From positions 81,996,604 to 82,060,603 of the forward strand of contig NC_065531.1 in NCBI RefSeq assembly GCF_020184175.1: DNA of 64,000 nt, written 5' to 3'. Below the pieces are notes generated by a model. It was not told where the DNA came from and did not search any database. It was given only the letters and a program-made list of their open reading frames with translations. Numbering within the stretch: the stretch's first letter is position 1; the number at the start of each line of letters is the position of its first letter. This stretch comes from Aphis gossypii. Its lineage: Eukaryota; Arthropoda; Insecta; Hemiptera; Aphididae. Made by a program: the position numbers and the translations under genes. Below, one piece after another: positions 35,951 to 50,090 of this stretch.

Positions 35951-38900
35951 CAAACACACATCAGTTATTTAAACTAATAGCGTTAACCCATCATGTATTT
36001 TCATCACATTAATAGTGACAGGTTAACTGACACGTTGGAATTAAGTTAGACTAGTATTATAAAGTACATAGGTAGGTAACAGAATACATAACCATTTATT
36101 ATTTTTTTTCTAATAATAATAAAATTTTTCATCTCCAAGAGATTATATTGGGCCTCACGCCCACAATTTTAACAGAAAATGTGTGTTTGGCTCATTCAAA
36201 TGGCGATGTCATCAAGAAACATCGTATTTATTACTACTTCCCATGAGGACTCATAAAATGAGGAAATCGAATTTTTCCTTTTTCACCTCCCCTAGAGACT
36301 ATAAGACGCAGTTATATTCGATGTAAAACGATCCCGTTTTTTATAGGTTTTCACGGTACGCACATTTGATTGGATTAATTTATAAAAAAAAACGTATCAC
36401 AATATACTATTATAATAGAATTAACATTAAGCTAAACACAAATATCGTCAATAATTATTATGGTAACTGGTAATGGCCGTAGCAATTGTCGAGTAAAATA
36501 TAATATTCACATATACATATAACTATTTACAATAAAAGTAATAAAAGCATATATTATATTGTAGTTTAGTAATAGATAGTAATTATTAAAATATTATAAT
36601 ATTGAACATTTTTTAGAAATTATTAACTTTCAATCTGTCTTATTATTATTATTATTTTGTTCAATTTTTCTCAATACTTAGTAAAAAACAAACTATTTAA
36701 AACTAATTTTTCAAAGGACCCCCATAAATATATAACTATATTATAATATCTGAATGACACGAAAACTTTTGCGTTTCGTATAAAATTAAGTAAAATTTAA
36801 ATTATTAAATTAACTCAAAAATGGGTTTTAAATTGTTCTCATTTTCATCTGTAATCATACCAACTACCAAGACACGCTTCAATTGTGGCGAGTAAAATTA
36901 TAAATAGGGAAGAAACAATAACAAAAATTACCTAAAAGGTTTATATAACTACATTTGTTTGGAATAAAATTTGCTAAAGACCTTATAGCTATAAATGATA
37001 TTATAATTTTATGAGCCACGGTGAAGTAAAAATAAAAATAAATCGTTATTTTAGTTTATTATACACAAATATTAATTTGATGTATTTTAAAAGCTACTGA
37101 AGTAATTAATTCCGAGGGTAATAAAAAATACGAACTCTTATAATAAAAAAACGTTATGCTACAGAAGACGACTTATTTACTTTCTATAGTGGAATAGAAA
37201 CATCATAAAATATCTACTTCAAAGGAGAGCGTTTAAATGGAAACGTTAAAAAATTAAGTCGACTTTACCTGACTATTTTAGTATCCACCTTCCATATTAT
37301 TAAAAAGATATTGTTACATTGTAGGTAAATTATTTTCCATTAGTTAATTGTTGCGTGATAAACGGCTGAATTAAAACGTTGCTAACTCAATTAAAATCTC
37401 TGAACATATTATAACATCGGACAACGACATCAAATTTATACATAATAATATAATACATCTTCGATGTTATAATGCTGTTATAATAGTCCTTTGTGAGTAC
37501 ATCGTCAGTTTGGTAATTTTTATTCAAATATAATATAATCACTGCCGTGTATTAATAATCGATTATTTTTATGTTACATTATTTTTGTCACTTAACAACC
37601 ACCATTAATATTTAAAAAAAACTAATTTCCATAAAACGTTATTGCCTATTTTTTTGGTTAATATTATTGTCTACTCTTATATTATAAAAGTAATAATTAG
37701 AGCGAGCGTTCAAGTATAACTCGCAGCTATAATAATATTGCTCACCAAACTAGATTTATTTTTTCTTATATTACATTATCAACAATATTTTCTATAGTAC
37801 AATACGTTTTCCAATATAATATTAATCAATGTTCGTATCACTGTTGTTGATCGTTTTATTTTTTTGATTTATACTTCGTTTTGACGTATTCCAAATTTCT
37901 ATTACCTCCTATCGAACTGAAAAACTTCAGGCTCGTTTGTAGAGTATAGGTATCTTTTATACAATAATAATTGAAAATATGGCAAAGGCATTTCCAACAT
38001 ATCGCTGATTAGTAGACTACTCAGTATACCAAATATACACAACAAACTAGATGTCAAACTGCTCTATACAAATAGCAACTAACGTACCTACCTACGTATT
38101 GTGTATTATATACACGTCATTGTCACGATGTATGCTATTAGTTATTTATATGTTGTATAAAGTATAAGTGATATTAAAGAGTTATACCTATTACCCTTAT
38201 CTCTGTGAAATATATTTTAACATATTATTATTTTTATTGTATCAGACGTATAATCTATTATAATAATATATTATGCAATATGGAAAAGTGTTAAGATTTG
38301 TTTTCACACCAACATACCTATAGTGTATATTATTATTATTTCTATTATACTTTATCAGTTTTTCATAATTTCTTTAATACTCAGGTACACTGGTTAAAAC
38401 ACACGAAACAGAAATTCTCGGCACAACGCAGTTAAAAATAACATGGTCCTTTATTTTGACTAGCGTTACGTATATCATTAAATTAGAAAATTAAATAAAT
38501 ATTAAATATGACATTTAATATGTCCGATCAAATATACATTGATGGTATGCCGCTGTAAATGTAAGCCACATAATGTGATTCTTTTCACAAATCTTTTATT
38601 TATTATACGTATAACTACTACAGTAATGCTATAGCCTACAGTATAGGAAATTAATAATGAAAAGGGGACCAATGAAGTGGGTTCGTGAATAATCTAGATA
38701 TCCATATTATGTTGTCTATATAGTGTTTACACTATATTTAATCGAAACCATTTTTCCTACCTGCTACTGACCGCGATATAGGCGGCTCTGATCAATAACC
38801 GGACCGTCATGAGGATTAAAAGTTTTCAACGGACGGTTGTCCGTCATATTAACAAACTCATTATTTTGGCATAGATTGTCAGTATTAGTATCATGTTCGC

Positions 38901-39484
38901 AACACGCCAGATAATATTAATATGTCAACGTACAAAAAAAAATGTGATTGACTCAATCAAAATATACATAATAATGGAATATACACATATAACCTTTCGA
39001 TCTAATATTCTTATACTTGTTTGTACCGTGTCTATGTAATGATACATGGAGATAAAAGTGTAACGAAACACTAGCAAAGAAAAACCTTTGTCGCTTGATA
39101 TGGAAGTGAAAAACCTATTGGAATTTCGAGTTTTACAATGGTAATTTGTCACTTAAAAATGAATAAATTATACATTCAAATATATAAACTAGTCTCCTGA
39201 TCTGAATTTATCGAACGGTTTTTTTATTGTTTGATTAGTTCATATATTATATATTATGTGTAAGTATACGTCGGGCATGCTGCAAAGTAATAACATTGCT
39301 GTTCCATTATTCAACCGCATTAAGCACAATTTAATGATACCTAGGTATCTACATGTAGGTTTAAGCCGTAACGCTAATTATTGATAAGTTTATATCACAG
39401 TACTATGCAAAATTTACAATTCGATTTATATGTATTGTTATTATCATCACAGCATCGTTTAATAATTTTTGTTTTATTTTATAG

Positions 39485-39614
39485 GTACGTTGAAACTGTG
39501 GAGAAACGTTTTACATTACTTGACTTTACTTGTACGAGCCGACGACACATATGGTACCCTACATATGTTAATTTACGACTAAGACAATATTTGCCAGTTG
39601 AACGTGAACCATAA
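39485..39614 (+). other. Candidate terminal exon, unrecognised product
   Basis: A good acceptor, TTTTGTTTTATTTTATAG, ends at 39484. It is followed by an open frame of about 42 residues up to TAA at 39612-39614. The product is balanced in composition (it includes Y-V-E-T-V-E-K-R-F and ends R-Q-Y-L-P-V-E-R-E-P), unlike the I/K/N/Y-rich chance frames nearby. An AATAAA polyadenylation-like hexamer lies about 200 bases downstream at 39819-39824. Neither the acceptor nor AATAAA is rare in AT-rich DNA, and no family was recognised, so this stays tentative. Confidence 0.18.
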
Positions 39615-39829
39615 ACTGCTCAAGATGTAATAGTTACACGCATATAAGTGAGTGCCACTTATAATAACATATAGAAGGTTTATTTTATCCTATAAAATTC
39701 AATTTACACGGGTCTGTTTGAGGATTTAAAAAGTTTACAAACTGCCGAATGCTGCGGAAAGTAGTACTTGGTGGAAAGACGGTCATCCATGATGCTACGT
39801 GCAATAATGAGTTAATGGAATAAAATGTA

Positions 39830-41849
39830 TAATATTATTATAATACTATTACCAAACATAAAGACACTAGTTTATATACTATGCTTATATAATCATTCTA
39901 TCAGTCAGAAAAAAACTTGATATGAGCAGCCTTCATTGTAAATGCAACAATCATATAAAAAAAAAATAACAGCTAATATCGTTATATTTTTATTAATTTA
40001 TTCACTCACCCTAAAACAACAATAATTCGATATTATAATGCACGATTTTTTTTTTTAATTTTTGTGTTCTTACAAGTTACAAAAGTTCCAAATCCGTGAT
40101 AATAACATTTTTAATTCATAATTTTTATGAATGGATATATTTCGTTTAAATCATTATTATTTATTATAATTAGTCAAGTTTCACTTGGAAAAATATTATA
40201 CATAATTCGTTGAAAACTGAATTATTGTGGCGTACATTAAGTTTATACTATATAAACGAACAAAGTTCTGATGCCTAAACCTTGTAACCAGCTCCACCCA
40301 AAATGGAGTTCTTGCTGTAACTGTTTTCAACTCGCCCAACTACCCAGTAAACTTTTGACCATAGAGTATTGAGTTAAAACTAAAGATGTAAAATTACATA
40401 GGTACCTATATATTGTTTTTATACTTAGTATCCTTTTTTTTTTTTTACATTTTATTTATGTTACCTACCAAGTATCATAAAATACTATATACTATATGAT
40501 ACTGGGTACTATATTTTATTATCATTGAACAAAATTCGTACTAAAAATACTTCTACAACTTATATTTTAATTATTTTTTCCTGTATTAACAATAATATTT
40601 ATATACAAATTCAATACTTACCATAAAATCATATTACATATAATACATTGTATTAAATATTTAAATTAATATAAAACAATAGTAAGGTACTAACAAAGAA
40701 AACTTTTAAGGCCTAATAATAAACTATTGTAATAATAATTTTAAAAAATAAAGTATTTATAAGTATTTAAAACAGTAAAATAAGTATGTATCTTGTATCA
40801 TTATAATTATACAAATATATAATGAAATTTAGTGAAATTATTGTACAAGATAACAGTTATACGTCTTGCAGTGTTATAAATTATACAAAAATGTTGCTGT
40901 TAAAATTAAAAATTAATAAATTATTTGGTTTGTTTTATCGTACATATCCAGTCAGAAAAGTTGCAAAAATAAATAAATATATAATAGGGTTTAACTCTTC
41001 TGTATGAAATCGAAACTATTTTAATTCTACCTAATGCAGTAATACCACTAATGCCATTACAATACCTATCGATGTATACGAAATTAATACTTCAAACTTG
41101 TACAATATAAACACACACACATTTTGTTACACATATTGCATAGGGCAACAACTTCAACGGCTATTCAATGCGTATTGCTTATAATATAATATTAATATTG
41201 TATTTTTGAAATATTTGATTAAGCCAATGAATAATACCTGAATGGATTAATTTTTAAATAATAAATATTGATCTATATAAAAATGATTACTTACGTAAAG
41301 AATAACACAAGAGTAATTTTGGAGCAGGTGGCTTGAAGATGCTTCCATTAAAAACTTGTTCCAAGTTCCAACTGTAATCATATAAGTAATTTTTTTAAGA
41401 CATATTATGATGACAAACATTTTTGTAAGCCAATGATCAACTTCTATTACACTTTTCGCTCAAATTAACGGCGTTCATTATTAATATTTCAAAAACAAAA
41501 AAAAAATCGTCATCTAGACCGATAACTTTTTGATTTCTATACATCCAATGGCCACAGCTGCGTAATCACATATTATAATGTATTCGCGCAGATGATTGTA
41601 CAAATTATTATTACTTTCACAAACCTCCGGAAAATTAGACAAACATTTCATGGCACTTTACGTCGATACATAGTGTCGGCTATCAGTTGCCACCAATATC
41701 GTTCAATAGAATACTTGTGTAGCTAAATGTACCTTATATACTCACTACACATATTAATAATATGATCTATGTTACTTTTCTTACAACTATTACTAAGTAG
41801 ATATAAGTACTGTCGTTATTATTATTATTGTTACCTGTTTTTAAAACAC
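39830..41849. other. AT-rich non-coding stretch
   Basis: No supported gene. A 12-bp palindrome ATAGGTACCTAT lies at 40398-40409. A more complex patch at about 40,260-40,380 and another at about 41,300-41,380 have no recognised identity. The frame at 40,822-41,007 (plus) is probably chance. Confidence 0.55.
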
Positions 41850-42200
41850 ATACGCGCAACTGAACCCATTACAGAATGGTGTACCTAACCTAACCCATAC
41901 ACACCATCATCCTTAAAAAGGAATACAAATGTATATATATACAATATACTCGCGCATATGATACGCTAAACGAAAACGGTAATAAAAACCTCACTTAAGA
42001 GTTGCCGGGAATTTTGTCGGTTCGTTTTCATTACGCGAGTCTTATATTATATTATGTACGTGATACACGCGCGCATGTTTTTCTGTGTCTTATTTGTATG
42101 TGTGCGTATACTTGTATGTATCGGTTAGTTGTACACTGCACTGCAAGTTCATAAAGACACGTTATACGCTCTTGTATAGTTGTGTATTATCGATAATCTC
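41850..42200. promoter_or_regulatory. Small CpG-richer island
   Basis: Compared with its flanks this block has more CpG and TG/CA-rich words (for example ACGCGCGCATG near 42,067). No motif that would identify a promoter is visible. The call rests only on composition. Confidence 0.2.
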
Positions 42201-42999
42201 ATGTATGCACTCGATTTTAACATAGGCTTAGAAAGTATAAAAATAAAGTAAAATTCAATGACAGCATGTTTGGAGATTACATGCAAATGCATAATAACCG
42301 TGAGTAAAAAATATAATATGTTATGGTAGCGCTATATCAGTAGGTATTGTAGTTCAATAATAATTTAGGCATAACAATTAATACAGAATGATCGGTAAAC
42401 AGCTTGTAATCAATTTTCGAGTGATAGATTTCAAGTACTAGCAAAGGTTCTTGAAAATGATAGAAAACATGTATAAGTTTAAAATTTGTATAGGTATCTA
42501 GAGTTATAAGTATACATCCTCAAGTCTAACCAGTCTAAGGTTTATTAAAGAAGAAGGTCATATTACTGTATTATAAAAATAGAATTATATTTTAGGTAAA
42601 TGCAATGATACGATAATTGAAACTTCAATGATCGACCAGGCACTCTTTTCAGGTAAGGTAGACAACCGCGGTCCGAGGCTTTGTAGTGCATCATGAATGT
42701 TTTGTTACATATTTTTATTACCTAGTATATTATTGTTAGGGTTCGAGATAGAAGAAACATAAAATTGAAATAATTAATAATTGTAATAATTTATTTAAAA
42801 CTAGAAGTATTTTTTTTATTTTCATTTGTTGCTTAAGAAGTCAAAAGATACAAAATTTGTACTGAACAAATAAAAAAACTAGGATATGCATTATACAGGT
42901 ATAATCACTCAAATTAATAAAAATCTCCGATTTTCACGATCAATGTTTATATCGAAAACATAAACGGAACGTATCAACATATTCAAGGTAATAATGATG
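42201..42999. other. AT-rich non-coding stretch
   Basis: An acceptor-plus-donor-like word, CTCTTTTCAG|GTAAGG, occurs at about 42,643-42,657, but no open frame or island supports an exon there. Nothing else is seen. Confidence 0.5.
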
Positions 43000-43440
43000 A
43001 TAATAATAATACAAAAACCTCATTAGAAACTCAGGATGTTCGTAGACACCGATTGTAGCCAATACATATAAGTTATACGTTTATAACACACCGGATGTAT
43101 ATAGTATAGATTGTAGTGTGATGTGTCATAGTAGGTCCCCACCATTTTTATCCATCCATTTGTTTCATCAAAGGTCCCGCATTGGGAGCGATTTTCTGGG
43201 GAAGTATCGTGGAAGTAATTTTTTTTAACAATAAAATAATACGCTTCACCGGTTGCTTTTGACGACTATCTAGGAGGAGCAAAGGAAAAAAGTGCCGGTA
43301 GAATTATATCTAATGTGAAAGTTCTTCACGTGGATTGTTATGTAGGGTGGACAGTAATTGTTTCCTCGACTTAGAGCTTCATGACGATAACATCGGCGGT
43401 AGTGATATAATTGTTATTGTGCAACAGTACCTATATTTAC
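43000..43440. promoter_or_regulatory. More complex island with an E-box
   Basis: This block is more balanced in composition than its surroundings and contains a CACGTG E-box at 43327-43332, together with GGAGCGATTTTCTGG-like and GGGTGGACAG words. It is followed directly by an AT dinucleotide repeat (about 43,476-43,510). It could be an enhancer; no exon is evident. Confidence 0.2.
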
Positions 43441-46199
43441 GTGAATGTTGGAGGGAGTAATAGTTATAAAATACCTATATATATATAATATATATTTATA
43501 TATTTATATTAGTTGTCATATTACACCAATAAAATTATCAAAATATAAACTTTATACTTAAATAAATAACAGTAAAAAATACTGAACCAATAAATTAAAT
43601 CTTACCTACTATAACAATAAGTTTTAAATAGTCAATTTAAAAGATACTGATATGTAAAAAATATTTAAAATTTTTAATTTTAAAATCTTTCAAAACTACA
43701 ATAAAGACAAATTTAAGTCTAGGTAAGCACTAAAATAGCAACTAAAACTTAAATAACCTTTTATGAAAATCATACAAAATAAAAACTTTTAGATAATCTG
43801 AGCTCCAAAAATAAAAAATATTTTTTTATTTTTAATAAAGTTATGGATCATTGTTTTAAAATACAAAGACACCTCCCATTATGGCTACCACCCAATTCCA
43901 GTAACAGCATTTTTAGAATTCATTTTTAAATTCTTATTCAGCATAAAAACATTAAAATTTTGTTTAAACAATAATAAAGGCGGATCAAATGATAGGTACT
44001 GCGTAGACACTACTATTTAGCTTACAAAACTAATACATTAATACGAAAACGATGTTTCTGGAAAATGAAATAGACTTTAGGTAGAGGACTACTGAACACA
44101 AACTATATCTTTAACAATTAAGTTGTTTTACTAGAAACGTATAATAATTATTATAAATTGCAGTCAAACAAAAACACAAGACGTGTCATAAACAAACACG
44201 AAATGCATTAATAATTGATTCAGTAAACATGTGTAAGGTATAGGTTCTTTATTAAAATAGAAAATTACGTAGAAAGCTACATAAATATTAAAATAAGACA
44301 GTTCAAAATAATTCAGACATGTATCAAAAATAAAAAGTTTTTTTTTAATATTTAATGAAAATTTAATTTGGTAAAAAACAATTTATTCTACCATAACAAA
44401 GGTGTATTCTTATCTCGTTTTAAAAGTTGTTGTCATATGAATAATAAATATAAAAATATATTCATATATTCAGTGATTTATACCAATTATTTAATTTGAA
44501 CATTGAAATACCTACACGTTTATACATAAAATATAAATATACAGACTTACATAATATGTATATTCTATAAATAAATAAATATAAATGTAAATAATAGATT
44601 TATTTTAGTACTTAAACTGTGCTATTTGAAACTGCTTAATATATTTCCAGATGACATTGAAAAGATGAACATTATCCGTCACTTTTTTTTTACTATGGGT
44701 GTGAAAAAGACATATATTTTTAATAAAACCTTAATATTTGTACTCATTTTTAACATACAGTCGTACAATGTACATAATGTATAATACAATGAGAAACTTG
44801 TGACATCGTGTATCGCACGAAAACACTCCCTTTTAAAAACGATTCCATGGTATATTTTTCTTTATAAACCCAAAATTGTGAAAAAAAAATAAAAGAGTTT
44901 ATTTTGAAAGTGTCTTGTCCGACATTTCAATTTAAGTTTAATCAAATCCTATCACAAACTATAGACAGAATCTTTTCTTTTATATATACAAACATTGAGT
45001 AGACCTGTCTTTTTCAATGTTTTTGACATTCTGCTCGTAAATATATATAATTTAAATTTAAATTCGAAATTGGTACGTAGTGTCGTAATAATAGTATTAT
45101 TATTTATTTTAAATCGAAACATTTTTAATAATTCTTGATTTGCGCGTGCATAATGAGTTAAATTTCAATATTGCTGGAAATTACATTAAACAACGTCAAT
45201 AGTTCTAAACAGATTATACAGCTAGTATTAAATTGAATATACTATTTTTATATCATTTTATTTTAATAACTATTTTTTTAAAAAAGGCAATGAAATACAT
45301 AATATATTTGAATTATAGTATCTATTTAGTTATAAAGTACAGTGTTCTATAAACTTTAGCAGTACTAATGTCTAGTACTTATTATATTACATGTCTATAA
45401 TAATTAATATAAACGATAAATGATTAAAACCACGCAAGTTTTAGTGGAGTTAAAGCACTTTGAAAAAAGAAACTCTTCTTAGATGCACATTTAAAAAAAT
45501 TATAAATTTAAAAAATGAAACAATTACAAATACAAACAAAATAAATATGGTCTTTGTAAACAAAGTACTTAACCATATAATGTAATATATTCTTATTGAT
45601 ACATTTTTCTGATAGAAAATAATTGTTTCATGCAATATTTATTTACGCTAGAAATGACATAAGCTCTGTACTATACATTTCATTAAAAATTACTGATTAT
45701 GTACGTATAAACTATAAGTGTCATGTGACACGCTGAATTTAGCAAGTAGGTCGTAATTATTAATGAGTCATTATAGTCTGTAATGGCATATCTCATATTA
45801 TGTGCTTGGGGGGGATGAGAAGTCAATACGAGGATATGTAAATAATTAAATAATTGCATATTAGTGAAATTTAAGTAAAAAAAAATTGTATCAATAATTT
45901 TAAAATAAACTTTCTTTGTACGCATTTATAGTAAAAAAACTAAAAACACTTAAATGTGAGCTTTTAAAAACAAGTAAACCAGTATGTAACATTATACACA
46001 CTTTCAATTTTAGTAGGCGAATCAAAATGTTGATGTATGTGAATAAAAAAAAAAATAATTATATTTTGTTTGTTGTACACTTTGAGCAGTTGAGTTTACA
46101 ATGAATAATATATTATCTTTGTACGACACTTCAACCAAATAGTTATAAAACATGTAAATGTATTTTAATACGTGTTCGATGTAGCCTAATTTTTAAACA
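43441..46199. other. AT-rich non-coding stretch
   Basis: No gene is supported. An imperfect AT repeat is present at about 43,476-43,510. Frames at 45,450-45,635 and 45,683-45,925 (minus) and 45,916-46,104 (plus) are of the I/F/Y/N-rich kind expected by chance. Confidence 0.55.
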
Positions 46200-46860
46200 T
46201 GACCACCACTGATGGCATTATTACCTACCGGTTTTCGGTAAACAGAAATGTAAATTGGTAATAGCTAGTTGAGTTTTGTTTAGCTCGCATTTATAGTGAT
46301 CCATACCCAGTTTGAAACATTAAAATTGTGTAGCCAAAACGGTTTCAAGTTTCCACTCGTATTATCAATATTCATACCATGGTACATAATATTACCAAAT
46401 TACAACCGATAAGTAGAATCGTCATAGAAATTAATAATGGCAACACTAAGCACGTGGTACGAATATCATGAACCACGGTTTTGAGTGCCAAATATAGTTA
46501 ACACTACTCTACATACATCATAGTGTTCAAAACCGAAAATGGCCAAAACAAAAGCCCCGGATCGTGAAAATCACTTTCCGTGAGTACATATCGTGATATC
46601 GAAAACCATCCCAAACATGCGCTTGACCGTCGACGCGTAGAGTCAGCACATAAATGCTCCCTCGCCTCACCTGAACAAAAATATCCAACACTGCTGGCGA
46701 TGTTAAAACAGTATACATTTTCATACTTCTACTATTTCTCTTATCCCTTCTTGGCTTTCACATTTTTTCTCCACGCCAAAAATTCCAGTCTACAATGGAA
46801 ATAAGACAGTAAGACAGTAGTGGATCCTGGTGCCAACATGTTCACCGCTCCCGCTTTTAA
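46200..46860. promoter_or_regulatory. More complex island with a possible small minus-strand exon
   Basis: The block stands out by composition. On the minus strand an ATG at 46724-46722 opens a frame of 18 codons (M-K-M-Y-T-V-L-T-S-P-A-V-L-D-I-F-V-Q) that ends exactly at a donor, CAG|GTGAGG, with the exon side ending at 46671. If unspliced, the frame continues to 46,527 with fairly balanced composition. A plus-strand frame at 46,580-46,804 overlaps it. No family was recognised for either. The tail of the block (46,815-46,830) has a CAGTAGTGGATCCTGG word faintly like a hAT end. Confidence 0.2.
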
Positions 46861-49559
46861 ATTTTTTTATTCATTATGAATCATATTATAATTAATTGAA
46901 ATAATCATGTAATTTTATAATAAAATACGTACAATAAATAAATAAAGCTCATCAGAGCTAACCACCAAAAAATGAGTTTATAAGAACCTAATCGAATCAA
47001 AATTGTCCATATACATTCATCGTGCACTTAAATAAACAACATTACTCCTTAAATGAATTAAAACAATTGGCAAATGACAACAAAATTAAAAATATGGTAT
47101 AGATGGGTGGCTATATCGGCTACAACGAGTTTTATGATATTTTCTGATTTCCGTCAGAAAAACCATCAATATCGTCTGGGTATCGTGACACGGTATTATA
47201 ATTTATAGTGCATTAGTGTATTATATGTATTAGTACACTAATATTATGCACATATTACGTATGCTGTATATATGTCACATACAGTATGTGGATTAATTTA
47301 TACATATTATTAAGTATATCTGTTTTAAAAAAACTAATACAGGAAACGGCGTGAAATATTTCTGGAATACCTATATAAGTAATATAATCTAAAAATTAAG
47401 TATATGCAATTGTTACATACTACAGTAATATTAATTTAATGATTTTATTGTATCACTATCCGAATTATAAATATATACATTTAATCCTTTCTAAGTATAT
47501 CATCAATAATGAAACGTATAAAATGATTTTTTAAATTTATAATATATTAAATATAAGTTAATTAATAAATAGTACAAAGTGTTAGCATCGCGTCGAATTT
47601 TAACATGGGTAATAACTCATCTCATCAAGCAACTTAGAACGTTTATTTTTCCGATTAAAATATTTATTACTTTTTTGAAAAATGAATTCAAAATATTGAA
47701 TCGAGATATTTAAAAAAGCACCGTTGATGTTCAGTAAAATTTTGTAATTACTACCTTTAAACGGATTAACAGATATAGCAAACCAATTTAAATTACACGG
47801 TAGTTGTTAATTACATTAATTTTGTTCATTTTGAAAAAAATATAAAGGGGCTTTAAGGAAGGGAAGAGCCGGAGAGGAATTTCAAGAGAAACAAATTCCA
47901 TTTCCGAAAAAAATGGATCTGCAGACATTGAGCCTCCATTTGAATATCGATAGAAGAAATACTAGAACGTTAAAACTCATATCACGATAAAAAGAAAGTA
48001 ATTACGATTTTTATTTCACTTTTCATTTCATTACTACACTTTTATGTCGATAGCCTGCAATGTGTATATGTAGTTTTTAGTTATGTCTGTACTTCTAAGT
48101 AAATAAAAAAAAATACATATTTTTTTCCATTATAAATTGTGTATAAGATATAGTTAATAATAAAAGTAGTTCGTAATCAAAAATTCAAATTTTTTGTCAA
48201 CAAATTATTTAACTATGTAGGTATGTAAGGAGTTATAAGTTATAGGCCGACTGTTCGAGTAACAAATACAATGATAAAAATTAATGTATTACATTATAAT
48301 ATATTTGGGTCAAATATATGGTATCAGAATGTTTATTTTTACAAAATAAAATTTTAATATTTCAAAAAATACATTACTTATATAATGAGCATATTATTTT
48401 TTCTGTATTTTATATTCATTATTTAAATATAATTTTATTTTTATTTTTTTATACAGTATTCACGTAGGAAAAAGAAAACATGTTTCACAAATAAAAATTG
48501 AGGTACAAAAAAATAAAGGATGAAATATTTAAATAATGAATGTTTACTGTTACATAATGTATATTATATTATTTTTTATTATTGTTTTGAAATAATATAA
48601 TATACACCTACTTCTAAATAAATCATGCTGTTATAATTTTAGTGTGAAGGAAATTGTAATTGCTCTTTTTTTATATAGATATGAAATCATATAAAATATT
48701 TAAGAATCAAAGAGGACGAGAATTGTTTAACACATTTCCTTTATTTTGAATAAAAATTTATTATTTATTTAAAATTAGTCATTAAGTATTTATTAAAAAT
48801 AAAACATTATTGACAAATAGCAATTATATCATTAAATTTTGTAACTCTCAAAAAATTGTGCTTATGTGATACTATCAATTGGCTCTAAAAAAAAAAAAAT
48901 AATAAGAAAATAGTAATATTCAGTAACTCAAATACAAAAAAGTAACTTAAATTATGTATGTATAAATAACTTACACTAAAATGCAAATAAATTAGTGTTG
49001 CATTAGTTAAAAAGTAATTTCATTATAGTGACTTGTAACTTACAAAAGTTAGAATAACTTCTTTCTAACACTATGTAGTATTTTATAAAATGTATTTGTG
49101 GCTTGATTCGAGAAGGGCTAATGTCAGTTTGAACAAATTTGAGATTAGTTGACTGTCAATAATATTTTATATTATGTTACTTAAGTCAAAATAGCAAATG
49201 TCTCTGATACAATACGATCAAATTAAAACACCCATTGCCTACTTAAACTTTATTCAATACATGTATTTCATTATATTAATTTTTTATTATACTACGAACC
49301 TATCTCAAAATTAGCCACGTATGATCTATAGACCATTTATTAGGCTGTGTAATAAGCCATTTCTAAATTAATCAATAATGGATATAACTCTAATTTACAT
49401 TATGTGCGATTTAATATTAGTATACTAGATTTTCGAAAAAAAAAAAAAGTAAAAAAACTTAATTATAAAAATTATGTTCATTTTATACATAAGTGATCGA
49501 AAAATATAAATATTTATAAATACTAGGAATATAAAACGAATTTGGATAGTCATTGAAAT
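46861..49559. other. AT-rich non-coding stretch
   Basis: No gene or clear repeat. A purine-rich patch at about 47,840-47,960 (GGGAAGAGCCGGAGAGG) is compositionally unusual but unidentified. The remainder is A/T runs. Confidence 0.6.
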
Positions 49560-50090
49560 TCCAAAACTGAAAAGTAAAAACCTTAATTTATGTACTGAGT
49601 GATAGTAAACAAATTCTTTTGACCATAAAACTCATAATTTCAAAATTTATTAAGATTTTTGAAAATGTTTGTTTTACATAACTTACGATAAAATAAAATA
49701 ACACTGTTTTGAAAAAAAATTATATTTTTAAATATTTTTTATCGTTATAATTGTTAAAATGTTACTACTTTGAATAAAAACATACATTTTTTATTTTTTA
49801 TTTTGAAAAAAAAAATATTTTTCTGAGTATTTCGATACATGATAATCGAAATTCGGACGATTAATTTAAAATTAATAAATATTTATAGTTTTTTTGTGAA
49901 TGAATGGAGTGGTACAGGAAACTCTACAAAATGCTAATATTCGCTCCACTCACCAATGTTTTAAATATGTATAACTCATAAACTTCTTATCCAAATTTCA
50001 ATTTATATGACGTATAAAAATACTCCGAAAAATATTCTGGTACAGAGTATGAAATTGAAAATGTATATTATCTTTCAAAAAGGTAAAAAC
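49560..50090. repeat. Probable dispersed non-coding repeat
   Basis: The block has a coherent, non-simple text with short inverted words: GAGTGG at 49907-49912 and CCACTC at 49946-49951. It resembles, from memory, a repeat seen many times in aphid genomes. Within this window I see no second full copy, and I could not test copy number, so the call is weak. It has no coding potential. Confidence 0.3.

Larger units (their letters stand above)
33901..39484. other. AT-rich non-coding stretch with microsatellites
   Basis: No gene is supported. Simple repeats include an ATTAT-type tract at 33,940-33,967, (ATT)n at about 34,933-34,951, an AAAT/AAT tract at 35,888-35,950 and (ATT)n near 36,640-36,656. 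A slightly CpG-richer patch lies at about 35,220-35,500. Frames at 34,420-34,608, 35,219-35,431 and 38,925-39,152 (all minus) look like composition artefacts. Confidence 0.6.

Noticed and set aside
42643..42657. Combined acceptor and donor word CTCTTTTCAG|GTAAGG
   Set aside because: It would define a zero-length exon. There is no open frame or island beside it.
46815..46830. CAGTAGTGGATCCTGG, faintly like a hAT terminal repeat
   Set aside because: The match to the usual CAG(T/G)GGCGGATCC-type word is imperfect and no inverted partner was found.
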